64,000 nt of DNA from Aquibium microcysteis (GTDB taxonomy: Bacteria > Pseudomonadota > Alphaproteobacteria > Rhizobiales > Rhizobiaceae), in the NCBI RefSeq assembly GCF_014495845.1, contig NZ_CP061080.1, positions 4,206,001-4,270,000 of the forward strand, written 5' to 3'. The notes beneath the pieces are model-generated. The model ran no database searches, had not been told where the DNA came from, and saw only the letters and a list, made by a program, of their open reading frames with translations. This document shows, piece by piece, positions 24,404-32,942 of this stretch. The translations under genes and the position numbers were made by a program. The number at the start of each line of letters is the position of its first letter. The stretch's first letter is position 1.

Positions 24404-25192
24404 CTACTTCGCCATGATCCCGCCGTCGATCGGGATCGTCGTCCCGGTCATGAAGCTCGAGGCCGGCGACGACAGGAGGATCGCCAGCCCCTTGATCTCG
24501 TCGGGCGTCGCGATGCGGCCGAGCGGCACCATCGAGGCGAACTCCGCCTCGATCTCCGGCTGCCGGATCCGTCCGCCCGCGATGTTGGTGCGGAAGGGAC
24601 CGGGCGCGATGCCGTTCACCATCACGTCGTAGGGCGCCAGTTCCATCGCCGCCTGGCGCACCAGGTTCACCACCGCCGCCTTGGTGGCGGTGTAGGCATA
24701 GCCGCACATCACCTCCGACTTCAGCCCGGCCACCGAGGCCACCGCCACGATGCGGCCGGAGCGCTGGCGCTTCATGTGCGCGGCCGCGGCCTGGATGGTG
24801 ACGAAGACGCCGGTCAGGTTGATCGACAGGACCTGGTCCCACTGCTCGTCGCGCACGGCGTTGATCTGTCCGAGTTCCGTGCGATAGCCCGGCCCCGCCG
24901 TCACGCCCGCATTGGCGATCACCGCGTCCAGCCGCCCGTGCCGCGCCGCGATGCCGTCGATCGTCGCGCGGATCGCCTGGCGGTCCGAGACGTCGAGCAC
25001 CGCGCTCTCCGCCTTCCCGCCTGCCGCCTGGATCGCCGCGCAGGCCGCAGCGAGCCCGGACGCGTCGATATCGAGCAGGACGACCGTCGCGCCGGCCGAG
25101 GCCAGCGCTTCGGCCATCGCCAGCCCCAGCCCGCTCGCCGCGCCCGTCACGGCGGCCACCCGGCCGTCGAGTGCGAACATGTCCAGCGCCAT
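24404..25192 (-). CDS. Short-chain dehydrogenase/reductase
   Basis: A 262-residue classical SDR. The NAD(P) motif TGAASGLG is at 16-23, NAG at 94-96, and the catalytic residues are Ser153, Tyr167 and Lys171 (YTATK). Asp41 at the end of the second strand suggests preference for NAD(H). It would oxidise a secondary alcohol, or reduce the ketone, in the neighbouring pathway. It is the promoter-proximal gene of a pair with the VOC protein, and is divergent from the alpha/beta hydrolase across a promoter region that carries GntR-like motifs. Confidence 0.92.
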   Translation of the reverse strand: MALDMFALDGRVAAVTGAASGLGLAMAEALASAGATVVLLDIDASGLAAACAAIQAAGGKAESAVLDVSDRQAIRATIDGIAARHGRLDAVIANAGVTAGPGYRTELGQINAVRDEQWDQVLSINLTGVFVTIQAAAAHMKRQRSGRIVAVASVAGLKSEVMCGYAYTATKAAVVNLVRQAAMELAPYDVMVNGIAPGPFRTNIAGGRIRQPEIEAEFASMVPLGRIATPDEIKGLAILLSSPASSFMTGTTIPIDGGIMAK

Positions 25193-25223
25193 TGGTAACT
25201 CCCTAAACCGGCCAATAACTCAT

Positions 25224-25378
25224 TTGGTATGCAATTCGCGGGTCCGGCCCCGTTCGTGTCCATTTGTAGGCTTCCCGGAAATCGATAGCAATATCAATTA
25301 AATGATGCGGTGCAGCAAACTTCGCTCGCAGGTCTTGCCGATTCCGCCTTGACCTGGATCACATGATAAGGTGTACAA
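25224..25378. promoter_or_regulatory. Divergent promoter with two GntR-like motifs
   Basis: The region between the SDR (start 25192, minus) and the hydrolase (start 25435, plus) holds TTGGTATGCAA at 25224-25234 and AGGTGTACAA at 25369-25378 (reverse TTGTACACCT). The first repeats a motif found in the promoter between the GntR gene and the second SDR (TGGTATGCAA at 28232-28241). Both resemble the short dyads with a central GTnnAC or GTATGC used by FadR-subfamily regulators. The stretch is less GC-rich than the coding parts around it. Regulation by the GntR protein at 27404 is inference. Confidence 0.5.
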
Positions 25379-25434
25379 TTTGTCGCATCGGACCAGTCGA
25401 TAGAAGAAGACGCGAAGGGAGGCCCGCGACCGCC

Positions 25435-26211
25435 ATGGCGCACGAGGAAACATTCGAGACGGTGGCCGGATGCAAGATCCGGATCATGCGGGGAGGCAAG
25501 GGAGAGCCGCTGCTCTTCCTGCATGGTGCCTCGGGCGCCGGACGCTGGCTGCCCTTCATGGACATGCTTGCGCAGCGCTACGACGTCATCGTGCCCGAGC
25601 ATCCGGGCTTCGGCGCGTCGGACACGCCCGAATGGCTGGATACGGTGGGCGACCTCGCCTATTTCTATCTCGACGTGATCGACCACCTCGGCCTCGACCG
25701 CGTCCACCTCGTCGGCACCTCGATCGGCGGCTGGATCGCGGCCGAACTGGCCACGCGCTCCTGCGAGAAGATCAGGTCGCTGACCCTCGTCGCCCCGGCC
25801 GGCATCACCGTGCCCGGCGTGCGCAAGGGCGACATGTTCATGTGGTCGCCCGAGGAACTGGCGCAGAACCTGTTCCACAACCAGGAGATCGCGAAGGCGA
25901 TGCCGCAGCCGGCCAGCGAGGAGGAACTCCTCGTGGTTCTGAAGAACCGGCTGATGACGGCCAAGCTCGGCTGGAGCCCGCGCTTCCACAATCCCCATCT
26001 GAAGAAGTGGCTGCACCGCATCGCGGTGCCGACCCTCATCCTCTGGGGCGACGACGACAAGCTCATCCCCACCGCCTACGGCCCGGCCTATCGCGACCTC
26101 ATCCCGGCCTCCTCGCTCGAGATCATTCCCGAGTGCGGGCACCTTCCGCATGTCGAGAAGGCGCAGGAATTCACCTCGAAGGTCGTCGGCTTTCTTCAGG
26201 GAGCAGCGTGA
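25435..26211 (+). CDS. Alpha/beta hydrolase
   Basis: A 258-residue enzyme of the alpha/beta-hydrolase fold. The oxyanion HGASGAG is at 30-36, nucleophile Ser96 in GTSIGG, acid near residue 207 in WGDDDKLIP, and histidine in ECGHLPHVEKA near 234-244. Its size and pattern match the meta-cleavage product hydrolase group and related C-C bond or ester hydrolases. The start at 25435 is chosen because a GGGAGG ribosome site precedes it and the domain begins right after; an upstream in-frame ATG at 25363 overlaps the presumed operator. Its stop overlaps the start of the luciferase-like monooxygenase (GTGATGA), so the two are coupled. Confidence 0.88.
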   Translation: MAHEETFETVAGCKIRIMRGGKGEPLLFLHGASGAGRWLPFMDMLAQRYDVIVPEHPGFGASDTPEWLDTVGDLAYFYLDVIDHLGLDRVHLVGTSIGGWIAAELATRSCEKIRSLTLVAPAGITVPGVRKGDMFMWSPEELAQNLFHNQEIAKAMPQPASEEELLVVLKNRLMTAKLGWSPRFHNPHLKKWLHRIAVPTLILWGDDDKLIPTAYGPAYRDLIPASSLEIIPECGHLPHVEKAQEFTSKVVGFLQGAA

Positions 26212-27380
26212 TGAAATTCTATCTGATGCATCTGATGCCCTATGCGGATCTGGATCTCGACTACGACAAGACCCACAACTCCGCCTGGATCACGCTGCCC
26301 AACAGCTATTACGATCCGAAGAAGGGCGCCAAGCTCTACAACCGCTATCTCGACGAGCTCGAATATGCCGACCAGCTCGGCTTCGACGGCGTCTGCGTCA
26401 ACGAGCATCACCAGAACGCCTACGGCCTGATGCCGCAGCCGGGTGTGATGGCCGGCGCGCTCGCCCGCCGCACCAAGAAGGTGAAGATCGCCATCCTCGG
26501 CCGGGCCCTGCCGCTGCTGAACAACCCGGTCACCGTGGCGGAAGAGTTCGCGATGGTCGACAACATCACCGAGGGCCGCTTCATCGCCGGCTTCGTGCGC
26601 GGCATCGGCGCCGAGTACCACGCCTGGAGCTCCAACCCCGCCGACAGCCACGACCGCTTCCACGAGGCGCACGACCTGATCATCCGCGCCTGGACCGAGA
26701 CCGGCCCCTTCGCCTTCGAGGGCAAGCACTACCAGTTCGAATACGTCAACCTGTGGCCGCGCCCGTACCAGACGCCGCGCCCGCCGATCTGGATCCCCTC
26801 GCAGGGTTCGTCCGAGACCATCGAATGGGCCTCGCATCCGGACCGCCGCTACACCTATCTCCAGACCTTCACGCCCGTGGCGATGCTGGCGAAATACATG
26901 CAGATGTACAAGGACATGGCGGCCGAGCACGGCTACGAGGCGACCGAGGACCAGCTCGGCTGGTCGGTGCCGCTCTACGTCGCAGAGACCGACGAGATCG
27001 CCCGCCGCGAGGCGGCCCCGCACATCGAGAACTTCCTCAACAAGTTCCTGCGCATGCCCAAGGAGATGCTTCTGCCGCCGGGCTATCTGTCGCTGAAGTC
27101 GATGCTGGGCGTCATGAAGGCCAAGTCCTCGATCGGCACGAAGCAGACCATCGACGACGTCATCGACAAGGGCATGTTCATCTGCGGCAGCCCGGAGACG
27201 GTGCGCCAGCGGCTGGCGCAGTACCAGAGCGAGATCGGTTTCGGCCATCTGCTCACGCTGCTGCAGTTCGGAACCCTGCCGGCCGAGCTTACCCGCAAGA
27301 ACATGGAGCTCTACGCCACCGAGGTCATGCCCTGGCTGCGCGAGAACCGGGCGGGCGCCGTGCGGGCGGCGGCCGAGTGA
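26211..27380 (+). CDS. Luciferase-like (LLM class) flavin-dependent monooxygenase
   Basis: A 389-residue enzyme with the bacterial luciferase-like TIM barrel. Recognisable parts are GFDGVCVNEHHQNAYGLMP near residues 58-76, the ALPLLNNPVTVAEEFAMVD segment near 100, and RFIAGFVRGIGAEY near 124-137. Such enzymes use reduced flavin supplied by a separate reductase and oxygen to hydroxylate or open (Baeyer-Villiger type) cyclic or alkyl substrates. It starts on the last base of the hydrolase stop. Two FMN reductases (23227 and 29137) are nearby to feed it. It converges with the GntR regulator. The substrate is unknown; a cyclic ketone or aromatic-derived compound is a reasonable guess. Confidence 0.9.
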   Translation: MKFYLMHLMPYADLDLDYDKTHNSAWITLPNSYYDPKKGAKLYNRYLDELEYADQLGFDGVCVNEHHQNAYGLMPQPGVMAGALARRTKKVKIAILGRALPLLNNPVTVAEEFAMVDNITEGRFIAGFVRGIGAEYHAWSSNPADSHDRFHEAHDLIIRAWTETGPFAFEGKHYQFEYVNLWPRPYQTPRPPIWIPSQGSSETIEWASHPDRRYTYLQTFTPVAMLAKYMQMYKDMAAEHGYEATEDQLGWSVPLYVAETDEIARREAAPHIENFLNKFLRMPKEMLLPPGYLSLKSMLGVMKAKSSIGTKQTIDDVIDKGMFICGSPETVRQRLAQYQSEIGFGHLLTLLQFGTLPAELTRKNMELYATEVMPWLRENRAGAVRAAAE

Positions 27381-27403
27381 AAGACGCCGCGGCCGGCCCG
27401 GCC

Positions 27404-28090
27404 TCAGTCCGGGTCGGGAGTCGGGTCGTTGAGGATCGAGAACAGATGAGCGCCCATCGCAGCCTCCGCCCAGTCGGGATTGCGCGCCTTCAGCGCCGCG
27501 ATGATCTCGCGGTGCTGCCGGTGCGTGCGCTTGGTCCGCTCCTCCAGTGGCTCGATGTAGTAGTTGAAGATCGAGGCCGGCAGTTCCAGCGAGGAGGCGA
27601 GGATCTTCTCCAGCCGCGGGCTGTCGGCGGCGCGCGCGATGATGGCGTGGAACTCGTTGTTCAGCTCGTCGAAGCGGGTAAGGTGGCGGTGCCAGCCGAG
27701 GTCCGCGAACACCGCCTCCATCTCGTCCTCGACGGCTTCGAGGCGGGCGATGTCTTCGGCCGAGATGCGGCGGCTGGCGCGCCGGGCGCCGTGGCCCTCG
27801 AGCTTGCCGCGCAGCCGGAAAACCTCCGCGACGCTCGCCTGCGAGAAGCTGGCGACCTGGCCGCGGCGATAGCGCTCCAGCACGACGAGCCCCTCGCTCG
27901 CCAGCCGCGACAGCGCTTCGCGCACGGGCGTGCGGCTGACGCCGATGCGTTCCGCCAGCCGCGACTCCTGCAGCGTTTCGCCGGAGGTCATCTCGCCGGT
28001 GATGATCGCGGTGCGGATGAAGCGGTAGGCGGTCTCGACCGCGCCGCTCGCCTCGCCGTCGCGGCTGCCGGCGGTGTCTTGGTTCGTCAT
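27404..28090 (-). CDS. GntR family regulator with FCD sensor domain
   Basis: A 228-residue FadR-type regulator. The winged helix lies at about residues 18-75, with ESRLAERIGVSRTPVREALSRL as its core, and the all-helical FCD ligand domain at about 85-215 contains the usual metal/ligand residues such as His in NEFHAIIARAA. The ATG at 28090 is preferred over the longer in-frame opening (28186) because the protein then begins just before the DNA-binding domain and leaves a promoter of normal size. It is divergent from the second SDR and sits among the flavin monooxygenase and SDR genes, which it probably controls. Confidence 0.88.
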   Translation of the reverse strand: MTNQDTAGSRDGEASGAVETAYRFIRTAIITGEMTSGETLQESRLAERIGVSRTPVREALSRLASEGLVVLERYRRGQVASFSQASVAEVFRLRGKLEGHGARRASRRISAEDIARLEAVEDEMEAVFADLGWHRHLTRFDELNNEFHAIIARAADSPRLEKILASSLELPASIFNYYIEPLEERTKRTHRQHREIIAALKARNPDWAEAAMGAHLFSILNDPTPDPD

Positions 28091-28168
28091 GCTGCGCCCG
28101 CTCCGTTCCGTCGGAAGGTTTCGAAGGTTGTTTGGCATGCGACGAACCGACCCTGCAAGTTTTCGTCG

Positions 28169-28241
28169 CGGTATACGATCCGCCACCGAAATCGGATGAC
28201 GGCGGCAAATACGCCGTCGCCGATCCGCAACTGGTATGCAA
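28169..28241. promoter_or_regulatory. Putative GntR operators between gntR and the second SDR
   Basis: Two motifs lie in the 185-base divergent gap: the palindrome-centred CGGTATACGA at 28169-28178 and TGGTATGCAA at 28232-28241. The second is identical over 10 bases to part of the site upstream of the first SDR (25225-25234). The motif spacing and the location next to the GntR gene suggest autoregulation and control of the SDR/FMN reductase unit. Confidence 0.5.
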
Positions 28242-28275
28242 GAATGATGACGGCGCAGGCCGGGAGGAGAACCCC

Positions 28276-29127
28276 ATGAAGATCGAACCGGGCATGACCG
28301 CCCTCGTCACGGGCGGCGGATCGGGCATCGGGCGAGGCATGTCCATGAGCTTCGCGCGCCGCGGCGTCCGTGTCGGCGTCTGCGACATCCGCGAGGAGGA
28401 CGCGGCCGAGACGGTGCGGCTGATCGAAGCCGAAGGCGGAACGGCCAAGGCAATTCGGACCGACGTGTCCGACCGCGCTTCGGTGGACGATGCCGTCGCT
28501 GCCGTCGAGACCGCCTTCGGATCGATCGCCATCGCCTGCAACAATGCCGGCATCGCCATGCACGGCGTGCCGCTCCACGAGATCAGCGCCGCCGACTGGG
28601 ACTGGGTCATCGGCGTCAACATCCGCGGCGTCATCAACGGCATCCAGGCCGTCATCCCGCGCATGCTGGCCTCCGGGCGCCCGGCGCACATGGTCAACAC
28701 CGCGTCGATCGCCGGCTTCCAGGTCAATCCGACCTTCCTCACCGGCGCCTATTCCATGACGAAATATGCCGTCGTGGCGCTGTCGGAGGGCCTGCGCAAC
28801 GAACTGCAGGGCAAGAATGTCGGAGTCTCCATCCTCGCGCCGGCCGCCGTCGACACCAAGATCCACCTCTCCGAGCGCAGCCGTCCCGACCGGCTCGGCG
28901 GCGCGACGGTGCGGCCGCAGAACCATTTCATGGGCGACCTGATCAAGGGGCAGATGCAGCCGGCCGAGATCGGCGAGCGCGTCGCCGCCGCCATCGAGGC
29001 GGAGGATTTCTACATCTTCACGCATCCCGAGACGAAGGAGTGGCTCGACCGGCGCCATGCCGCCATCGACGCCGCCTTCGCGAAGGCCGAGCCCCTCGCC
29101 GCCCCGGCGGCGGCCGCGGCCGAATAG
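28276..29127 (+). CDS. Short-chain dehydrogenase/reductase
   Basis: A 283-residue SDR with TGGGSGIG at 12-19, an NNAG motif at about 89-92 and the catalytic YSMTK near residue 157. The C-terminal tail is long and Ala/Glu rich. The start at 28276 has a strong GGGAGGAGAA ribosome site immediately upstream; longer in-frame openings lack one. It begins a plus-strand series (SDR, FMN reductase, TAXI binding protein, TRAP permease, gentisate dioxygenase, FAH hydrolase, flavin hydroxylase) that probably forms one catabolic unit. The substrate cannot be read, but oxidation of an alcohol on the route to an aromatic acid is plausible. Confidence 0.9.
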   Translation: MKIEPGMTALVTGGGSGIGRGMSMSFARRGVRVGVCDIREEDAAETVRLIEAEGGTAKAIRTDVSDRASVDDAVAAVETAFGSIAIACNNAGIAMHGVPLHEISAADWDWVIGVNIRGVINGIQAVIPRMLASGRPAHMVNTASIAGFQVNPTFLTGAYSMTKYAVVALSEGLRNELQGKNVGVSILAPAAVDTKIHLSERSRPDRLGGATVRPQNHFMGDLIKGQMQPAEIGERVAAAIEAEDFYIFTHPETKEWLDRRHAAIDAAFAKAEPLAAPAAAAAE

Positions 29128-29136
29128 GAGAACCGC

Positions 29137-29802
29137 ATGCTCGACACCATCGCTCCCCCGCCCATGCAGGGCTTCGGCCCGTCCGACGGCGGCGCGCGGC
29201 GTCCGCACATCGTCGGCATCGGCGGCACCACCCGCATCGGCTCGTCCTCCGAGACGGCGCTGCGCTACACCATGGGCCTGATCGCCGGAATGGGAGCGAC
29301 GACCGAGCTGATCGTCGGTCCGCTGCTCGACCTGCCGATGTACGATCCGTCCGACGAGCATCGCAGCCCGTCTGCGCGGCGGCTGGTGCAGTCGCTGCGC
29401 CGCGCCGACGGCATCGTCATCGCCACGCCGGCCTATCACGGCGGCATGTCGGGCGTGATCAAGAACGCGCTCGACTATGTCGAGGACATGCGCGCCGACG
29501 GTCGACCCTATTTCGACGGCCGCGCCGTCGGCATCATCGTCAGCGCCTATGGCGCGCAGGCGCTCGGCACGACGCTGGTCGGGGTACGTTCGATCGTGCA
29601 CGCCCTGCGCGGCTGGCCGACCCCCTTCGCAGCCGCCCTCAACGGACAGAACCGGCCCTTCGAGAACGGCCTGCCCGCCAATGCCGAGGTCGCCGGGCAG
29701 CTCGAGACCGTGGCCCGCCAGGTGCACGGCTTCGCGCTCGCCCAGCAGATCATGAACGAGGGGCGCGACACGACCCGGGTGCTGGCCGCGGTCGGAACCT
29801 GA
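29137..29802 (+). CDS. NAD(P)H-dependent FMN reductase
   Basis: A 221-residue flavodoxin-like reductase, the second of its type in the region. The phosphate loop GIGGTTRIGSSS is at about 27-38 and the flavin loop TPAYHGGMSGVIKNALDY at about 97-114, with SAYGAQALGTT near 138. It starts 9 bases after the upstream SDR, so the two are co-transcribed. It is the more likely partner of the luciferase-like monooxygenase at 26211, because both fall under the presumed GntR control. The N-terminus is about 20 residues longer than in most relatives. Confidence 0.88.
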   Translation: MLDTIAPPPMQGFGPSDGGARRPHIVGIGGTTRIGSSSETALRYTMGLIAGMGATTELIVGPLLDLPMYDPSDEHRSPSARRLVQSLRRADGIVIATPAYHGGMSGVIKNALDYVEDMRADGRPYFDGRAVGIIVSAYGAQALGTTLVGVRSIVHALRGWPTPFAAALNGQNRPFENGLPANAEVAGQLETVARQVHGFALAQQIMNEGRDTTRVLAAVGT

Positions 29803-29932
29803 TCGACGTCCGGCGCGACGTCGCGCCGGACAGGAAATGCCAGACGGCGGACGGCGGGGAGGACGATCCGCGCGCATCGCCGTCTGGAGCGCAGTGAACC
29901 CCGCAGGTGCGGGACAAAGGGAGGAAACGATC

Positions 29933-30895
29933 GTGAAACATCTGCTTCAACGCGCAGCCGTGCTGGCTGCCGGGCTCATCCTGACGGGAGCCGCCGCCGC
30001 CCAGACCGTGTCGATCTCGACGCTGCCGCCGGGCTCCATCAACAACGTTCAGACCCAGGCGATCGCCAAGGTCGTGCAGGACGCCGCCGGCATCCAGATG
30101 CGCGTCGTCACCTTCAACTCGCCGGCCGCCTCGATGGGCGCCGTGCAGGCCGGCCAGGCCGCCTTCACCTTCATGTCGAACGACGAGGTCGGCATTGCTG
30201 TGCGCGGCAAGGACGAGCACGAGGGCAAGCCGCTCGACAAGCTGCAGCTCGCCGTCACCGTCTTCCCGTTCAAGGTCGGCGTGCTGGTCCGCAAGGACTC
30301 CGGCATCGACACGGTCGCCGACCTGAAGGGCAAGCGCTTCCCGACCGGCTGGCAGGGCTTCCCGCAGGGCATCGCCCTGTCCAACGCCATCCTGGCCACC
30401 GCCGGCCTGTCGCTCGACGACACCGACGGCGTGCCGACCGCCAACCTGCTGCGCGCCGCCGACGACTTCAAGTCCGGCCGCCTCGACGCCACGGTCTTTG
30501 CCGTCGGCGCCCCGAAGATGGCCGAGGTCGACGCCGCCGTCGGCATCAAGTTCCTCAGCCTCGACGACAGCGAGGAGGCCAAGAAGGCCATGGCCGCGAT
30601 CCGTCCGGAATACACCGTCGCCCCGCAGGCGCCGCTGCCGCACCTCAACGGCGTCATCGGCGAGACCAATCTCATGCAGTACGCCATGACGGTGGCCGTC
30701 AGCGCCGACGTCGACGAGGAGACCGTCTACAAGACCGTCAAGGCGATTCACGAGAACAAGGCGGCGCTCGTTGCGGCCCACCCGTCCTTCAACGCGATGA
30801 ACCCGGACAACCTCGCGGTCCAGCAGCAGGACGTCACCTATCACCCCGGCGCGATCCGCTACTACAAGGAGATCGGGATCTGGAAGGGCGAGTGA
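29933..30895 (+). CDS. TAXI family TRAP transporter solute-binding protein
   Basis: A 320-residue periplasmic receptor of the TAXI type. A signal peptide runs to about residue 22 (LILTGAAAA-QT), and the start of the mature part, with FPTGWQGFPQG later at about 135-145, follows the family pattern. The start is a GTG at 29933, chosen because a GGGAGGAAA ribosome site is 6 bases upstream and the signal peptide begins there. The next gene is the fused TRAP permease that always partners TAXI proteins. Its place ahead of gentisate dioxygenase suggests it binds an aromatic or related carboxylate; that is inference. Confidence 0.88.
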   Translation: MKHLLQRAAVLAAGLILTGAAAAQTVSISTLPPGSINNVQTQAIAKVVQDAAGIQMRVVTFNSPAASMGAVQAGQAAFTFMSNDEVGIAVRGKDEHEGKPLDKLQLAVTVFPFKVGVLVRKDSGIDTVADLKGKRFPTGWQGFPQGIALSNAILATAGLSLDDTDGVPTANLLRAADDFKSGRLDATVFAVGAPKMAEVDAAVGIKFLSLDDSEEAKKAMAAIRPEYTVAPQAPLPHLNGVIGETNLMQYAMTVAVSADVDEETVYKTVKAIHENKAALVAAHPSFNAMNPDNLAVQQQDVTYHPGAIRYYKEIGIWKGE

Positions 30896-30961
30896 GGCAG
30901 GCGGCGACGTAGCCGCCTACCTTCGCCATCAGATTCAGGGCCGGCCGGGAACGATGCACAG

Positions 30962-32920
30962 ATGAACAGCGACGCAGAACTCGAACTGGAAGCGCCGAAG
31001 GCCGGCATCGTGGGGGTCGCGAGCACCGTGCTCGGGGCCGCCCTCGGCCTCGCCGGCATCGCATGGGGAGCCGATCTCTACCGGCTCGCCGGGCTGAATT
31101 TCCTGGCCGAGCAGTTCCTGGCCGTCGTGCTCGGCCTCGCCATGGCCCTGGTCTTCATCGTGCGGCCCTTCCGCCGCGCGAACCTGCCGCGCGTGTCGGT
31201 GCCCTGGTACGACTGGGCACTGGCCGCGATCTCGCTCTCTATCGGCCTCTACATGGGCTGGTCCTATCCGCGCATGCTCGGCGAGTTCTTCAATTCTCCC
31301 TGGGACGTGCGCGTCGTCACCTGGCTGCTCTTCGTCCTGGTGCTGGAAGGGCTGCGCCGCGCCTCGGGCTGGCCCCTGGTCATCACCGTCCTCGTCTTCT
31401 TCGCCTATGCGCTCGTGGGCCATCATGTGAGCGGCGACCTGCAGACGCGCGAGGTCGACGTCAACGACATGGTCGTCTATCTCGGTCTCGACACCAGCGG
31501 CCTGTTCGGACTGGTGCTGCTGATCGGCGTCACCGTCGTGGTGCCCTTCGTCTTCTTCGGACAGCTGCTGTCGTCCTCCGGCGGCGCCAATTTCTTCAAC
31601 GACCTCTCGCTCGCCCTGATGGGCCGCTTCCGCGGCGGCGCCGCCAAGATCTCGATCATGGCCTCGTCGCTGTTCGGCTCGATCAACGGCATCGTCGTGT
31701 CCAACATCCTGGCCACCGGCGTCGTCACCATCCCGATGATGAAGCGATCGGGCTTCAAGCCGGAACATGCCGCGGCCGTCGAGGCGAGCGCCTCCAACGG
31801 CGGCCAGCTGATGCCGCCGGTGATGGGTGCCGTCGCCTTCCTGATGGCCGACTTCCTGCAGATCTCCTACGCCGAGGTGGCCATCGCCGCCGCCGTCCCG
31901 TCGCTGCTCTACTACCTCGCCCTGTTCATCCAGGCCGATCTGGAAGCCGCCAAGGGCAACATCCTGCGCGTCCCGGCGAGCGAGATTCCCAACATCCTCA
32001 GGTCGCTGGCCACCGGCTGGCTCTTCCTGCTGCCTTTCGCCGTCCTGGTCTACGCGCTGTTCTGGCAGAACCGCGAGCCGGAGAACGCGGCGATCTTCGC
32101 CTGCATCGCCGTCGTCGTCATCGGCTTCCTCTTCGGCTACGGCACCCAGCGGCTGACCCCGCGCGAGGTCTGGAACTGTCTGGTGCGAACCGGCGTGTCC
32201 TCGGCCGACATCATCATGATCTCGGCCGCCGCGGGCTTCATCATGGGTATCCTGCAGATCACCGGCCTCGGCTTCGCGCTGACCGTCTTTCTGGTGAACA
32301 TCGGCGCCGGCAACGTCTTCCTCCTGCTGCTGATCGCCGCCGTGCTCTGCATCGTGCTCGGCATGGGCATGCCGACGCTCGGCGTCTACGTGCTGCTGGC
32401 CGTGCTCATCGTGCCGGCGCTGGTCGAGGTCGGCGTCTCGCCGATGGCCGCGCACATGTTCATCCTCTACCTCGGCATGATGTCCTTCGTGACGCCGCCG
32501 GTGGCCATCGCCGCCTTCTTCGCGGCCAACCTCGCCAAGGCGGACCCCATGAAGACCGGCTGGGTGGCGATGCGCTTCTCCTGGACGGCCTACATCGTGC
32601 CGTTCCTCTTCGTCTTCTCGCCGAGCCTTCTGCTGCAGAGCGGTTCCTGGCTCGACACCGGCCTGTCGATCGTCACTGCCGCGATCGGCGTCTGGTTCGT
32701 CTCGGCCGGCATGATCGGCTACGGCCTGCGCCGCATGAGCGGAACGATCCGCGCAGCCTCCATCGTCTGCGGGGCGCTGCTGCTGATCCCGGTCGAGATG
32801 GCCTGGTGGGCCGCGGGCGCCAACGTCGCCGGCGGCGCGATCGCCGCGGCCGTGCTGCTGGCCGAAATCACCGGACGCCGCAACGCGCGCGCCCTCAACC
32901 GGGAAATCGCGGCCGAATAG
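30962..32920 (+). CDS. TRAP transporter fused 4TM/12TM permease
   Basis: A 652-residue membrane protein in which the small (DctQ) and large (DctM) TRAP subunits are fused, as is usual for TAXI systems. About 16-18 hydrophobic segments are visible. Signature stretches include SSLFGSINGIVVSNILATG near residues 236-254, GGQLMPPVMGAVAFLMADF near 280-298, and MSFVTPPVAIAAFFAANLAKA near 508-528. It follows the TAXI receptor by 66 bases and precedes gentisate dioxygenase by 22, so it is almost certainly in the same operon. Confidence 0.93.
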   Translation: MNSDAELELEAPKAGIVGVASTVLGAALGLAGIAWGADLYRLAGLNFLAEQFLAVVLGLAMALVFIVRPFRRANLPRVSVPWYDWALAAISLSIGLYMGWSYPRMLGEFFNSPWDVRVVTWLLFVLVLEGLRRASGWPLVITVLVFFAYALVGHHVSGDLQTREVDVNDMVVYLGLDTSGLFGLVLLIGVTVVVPFVFFGQLLSSSGGANFFNDLSLALMGRFRGGAAKISIMASSLFGSINGIVVSNILATGVVTIPMMKRSGFKPEHAAAVEASASNGGQLMPPVMGAVAFLMADFLQISYAEVAIAAAVPSLLYYLALFIQADLEAAKGNILRVPASEIPNILRSLATGWLFLLPFAVLVYALFWQNREPENAAIFACIAVVVIGFLFGYGTQRLTPREVWNCLVRTGVSSADIIMISAAAGFIMGILQITGLGFALTVFLVNIGAGNVFLLLLIAAVLCIVLGMGMPTLGVYVLLAVLIVPALVEVGVSPMAAHMFILYLGMMSFVTPPVAIAAFFAANLAKADPMKTGWVAMRFSWTAYIVPFLFVFSPSLLLQSGSWLDTGLSIVTAAIGVWFVSAGMIGYGLRRMSGTIRAASIVCGALLLIPVEMAWWAAGANVAGGAIAAAVLLAEITGRRNARALNREIAAE

Positions 32921-32942
32921 GCCCCGCACTGGGAGAACGACC

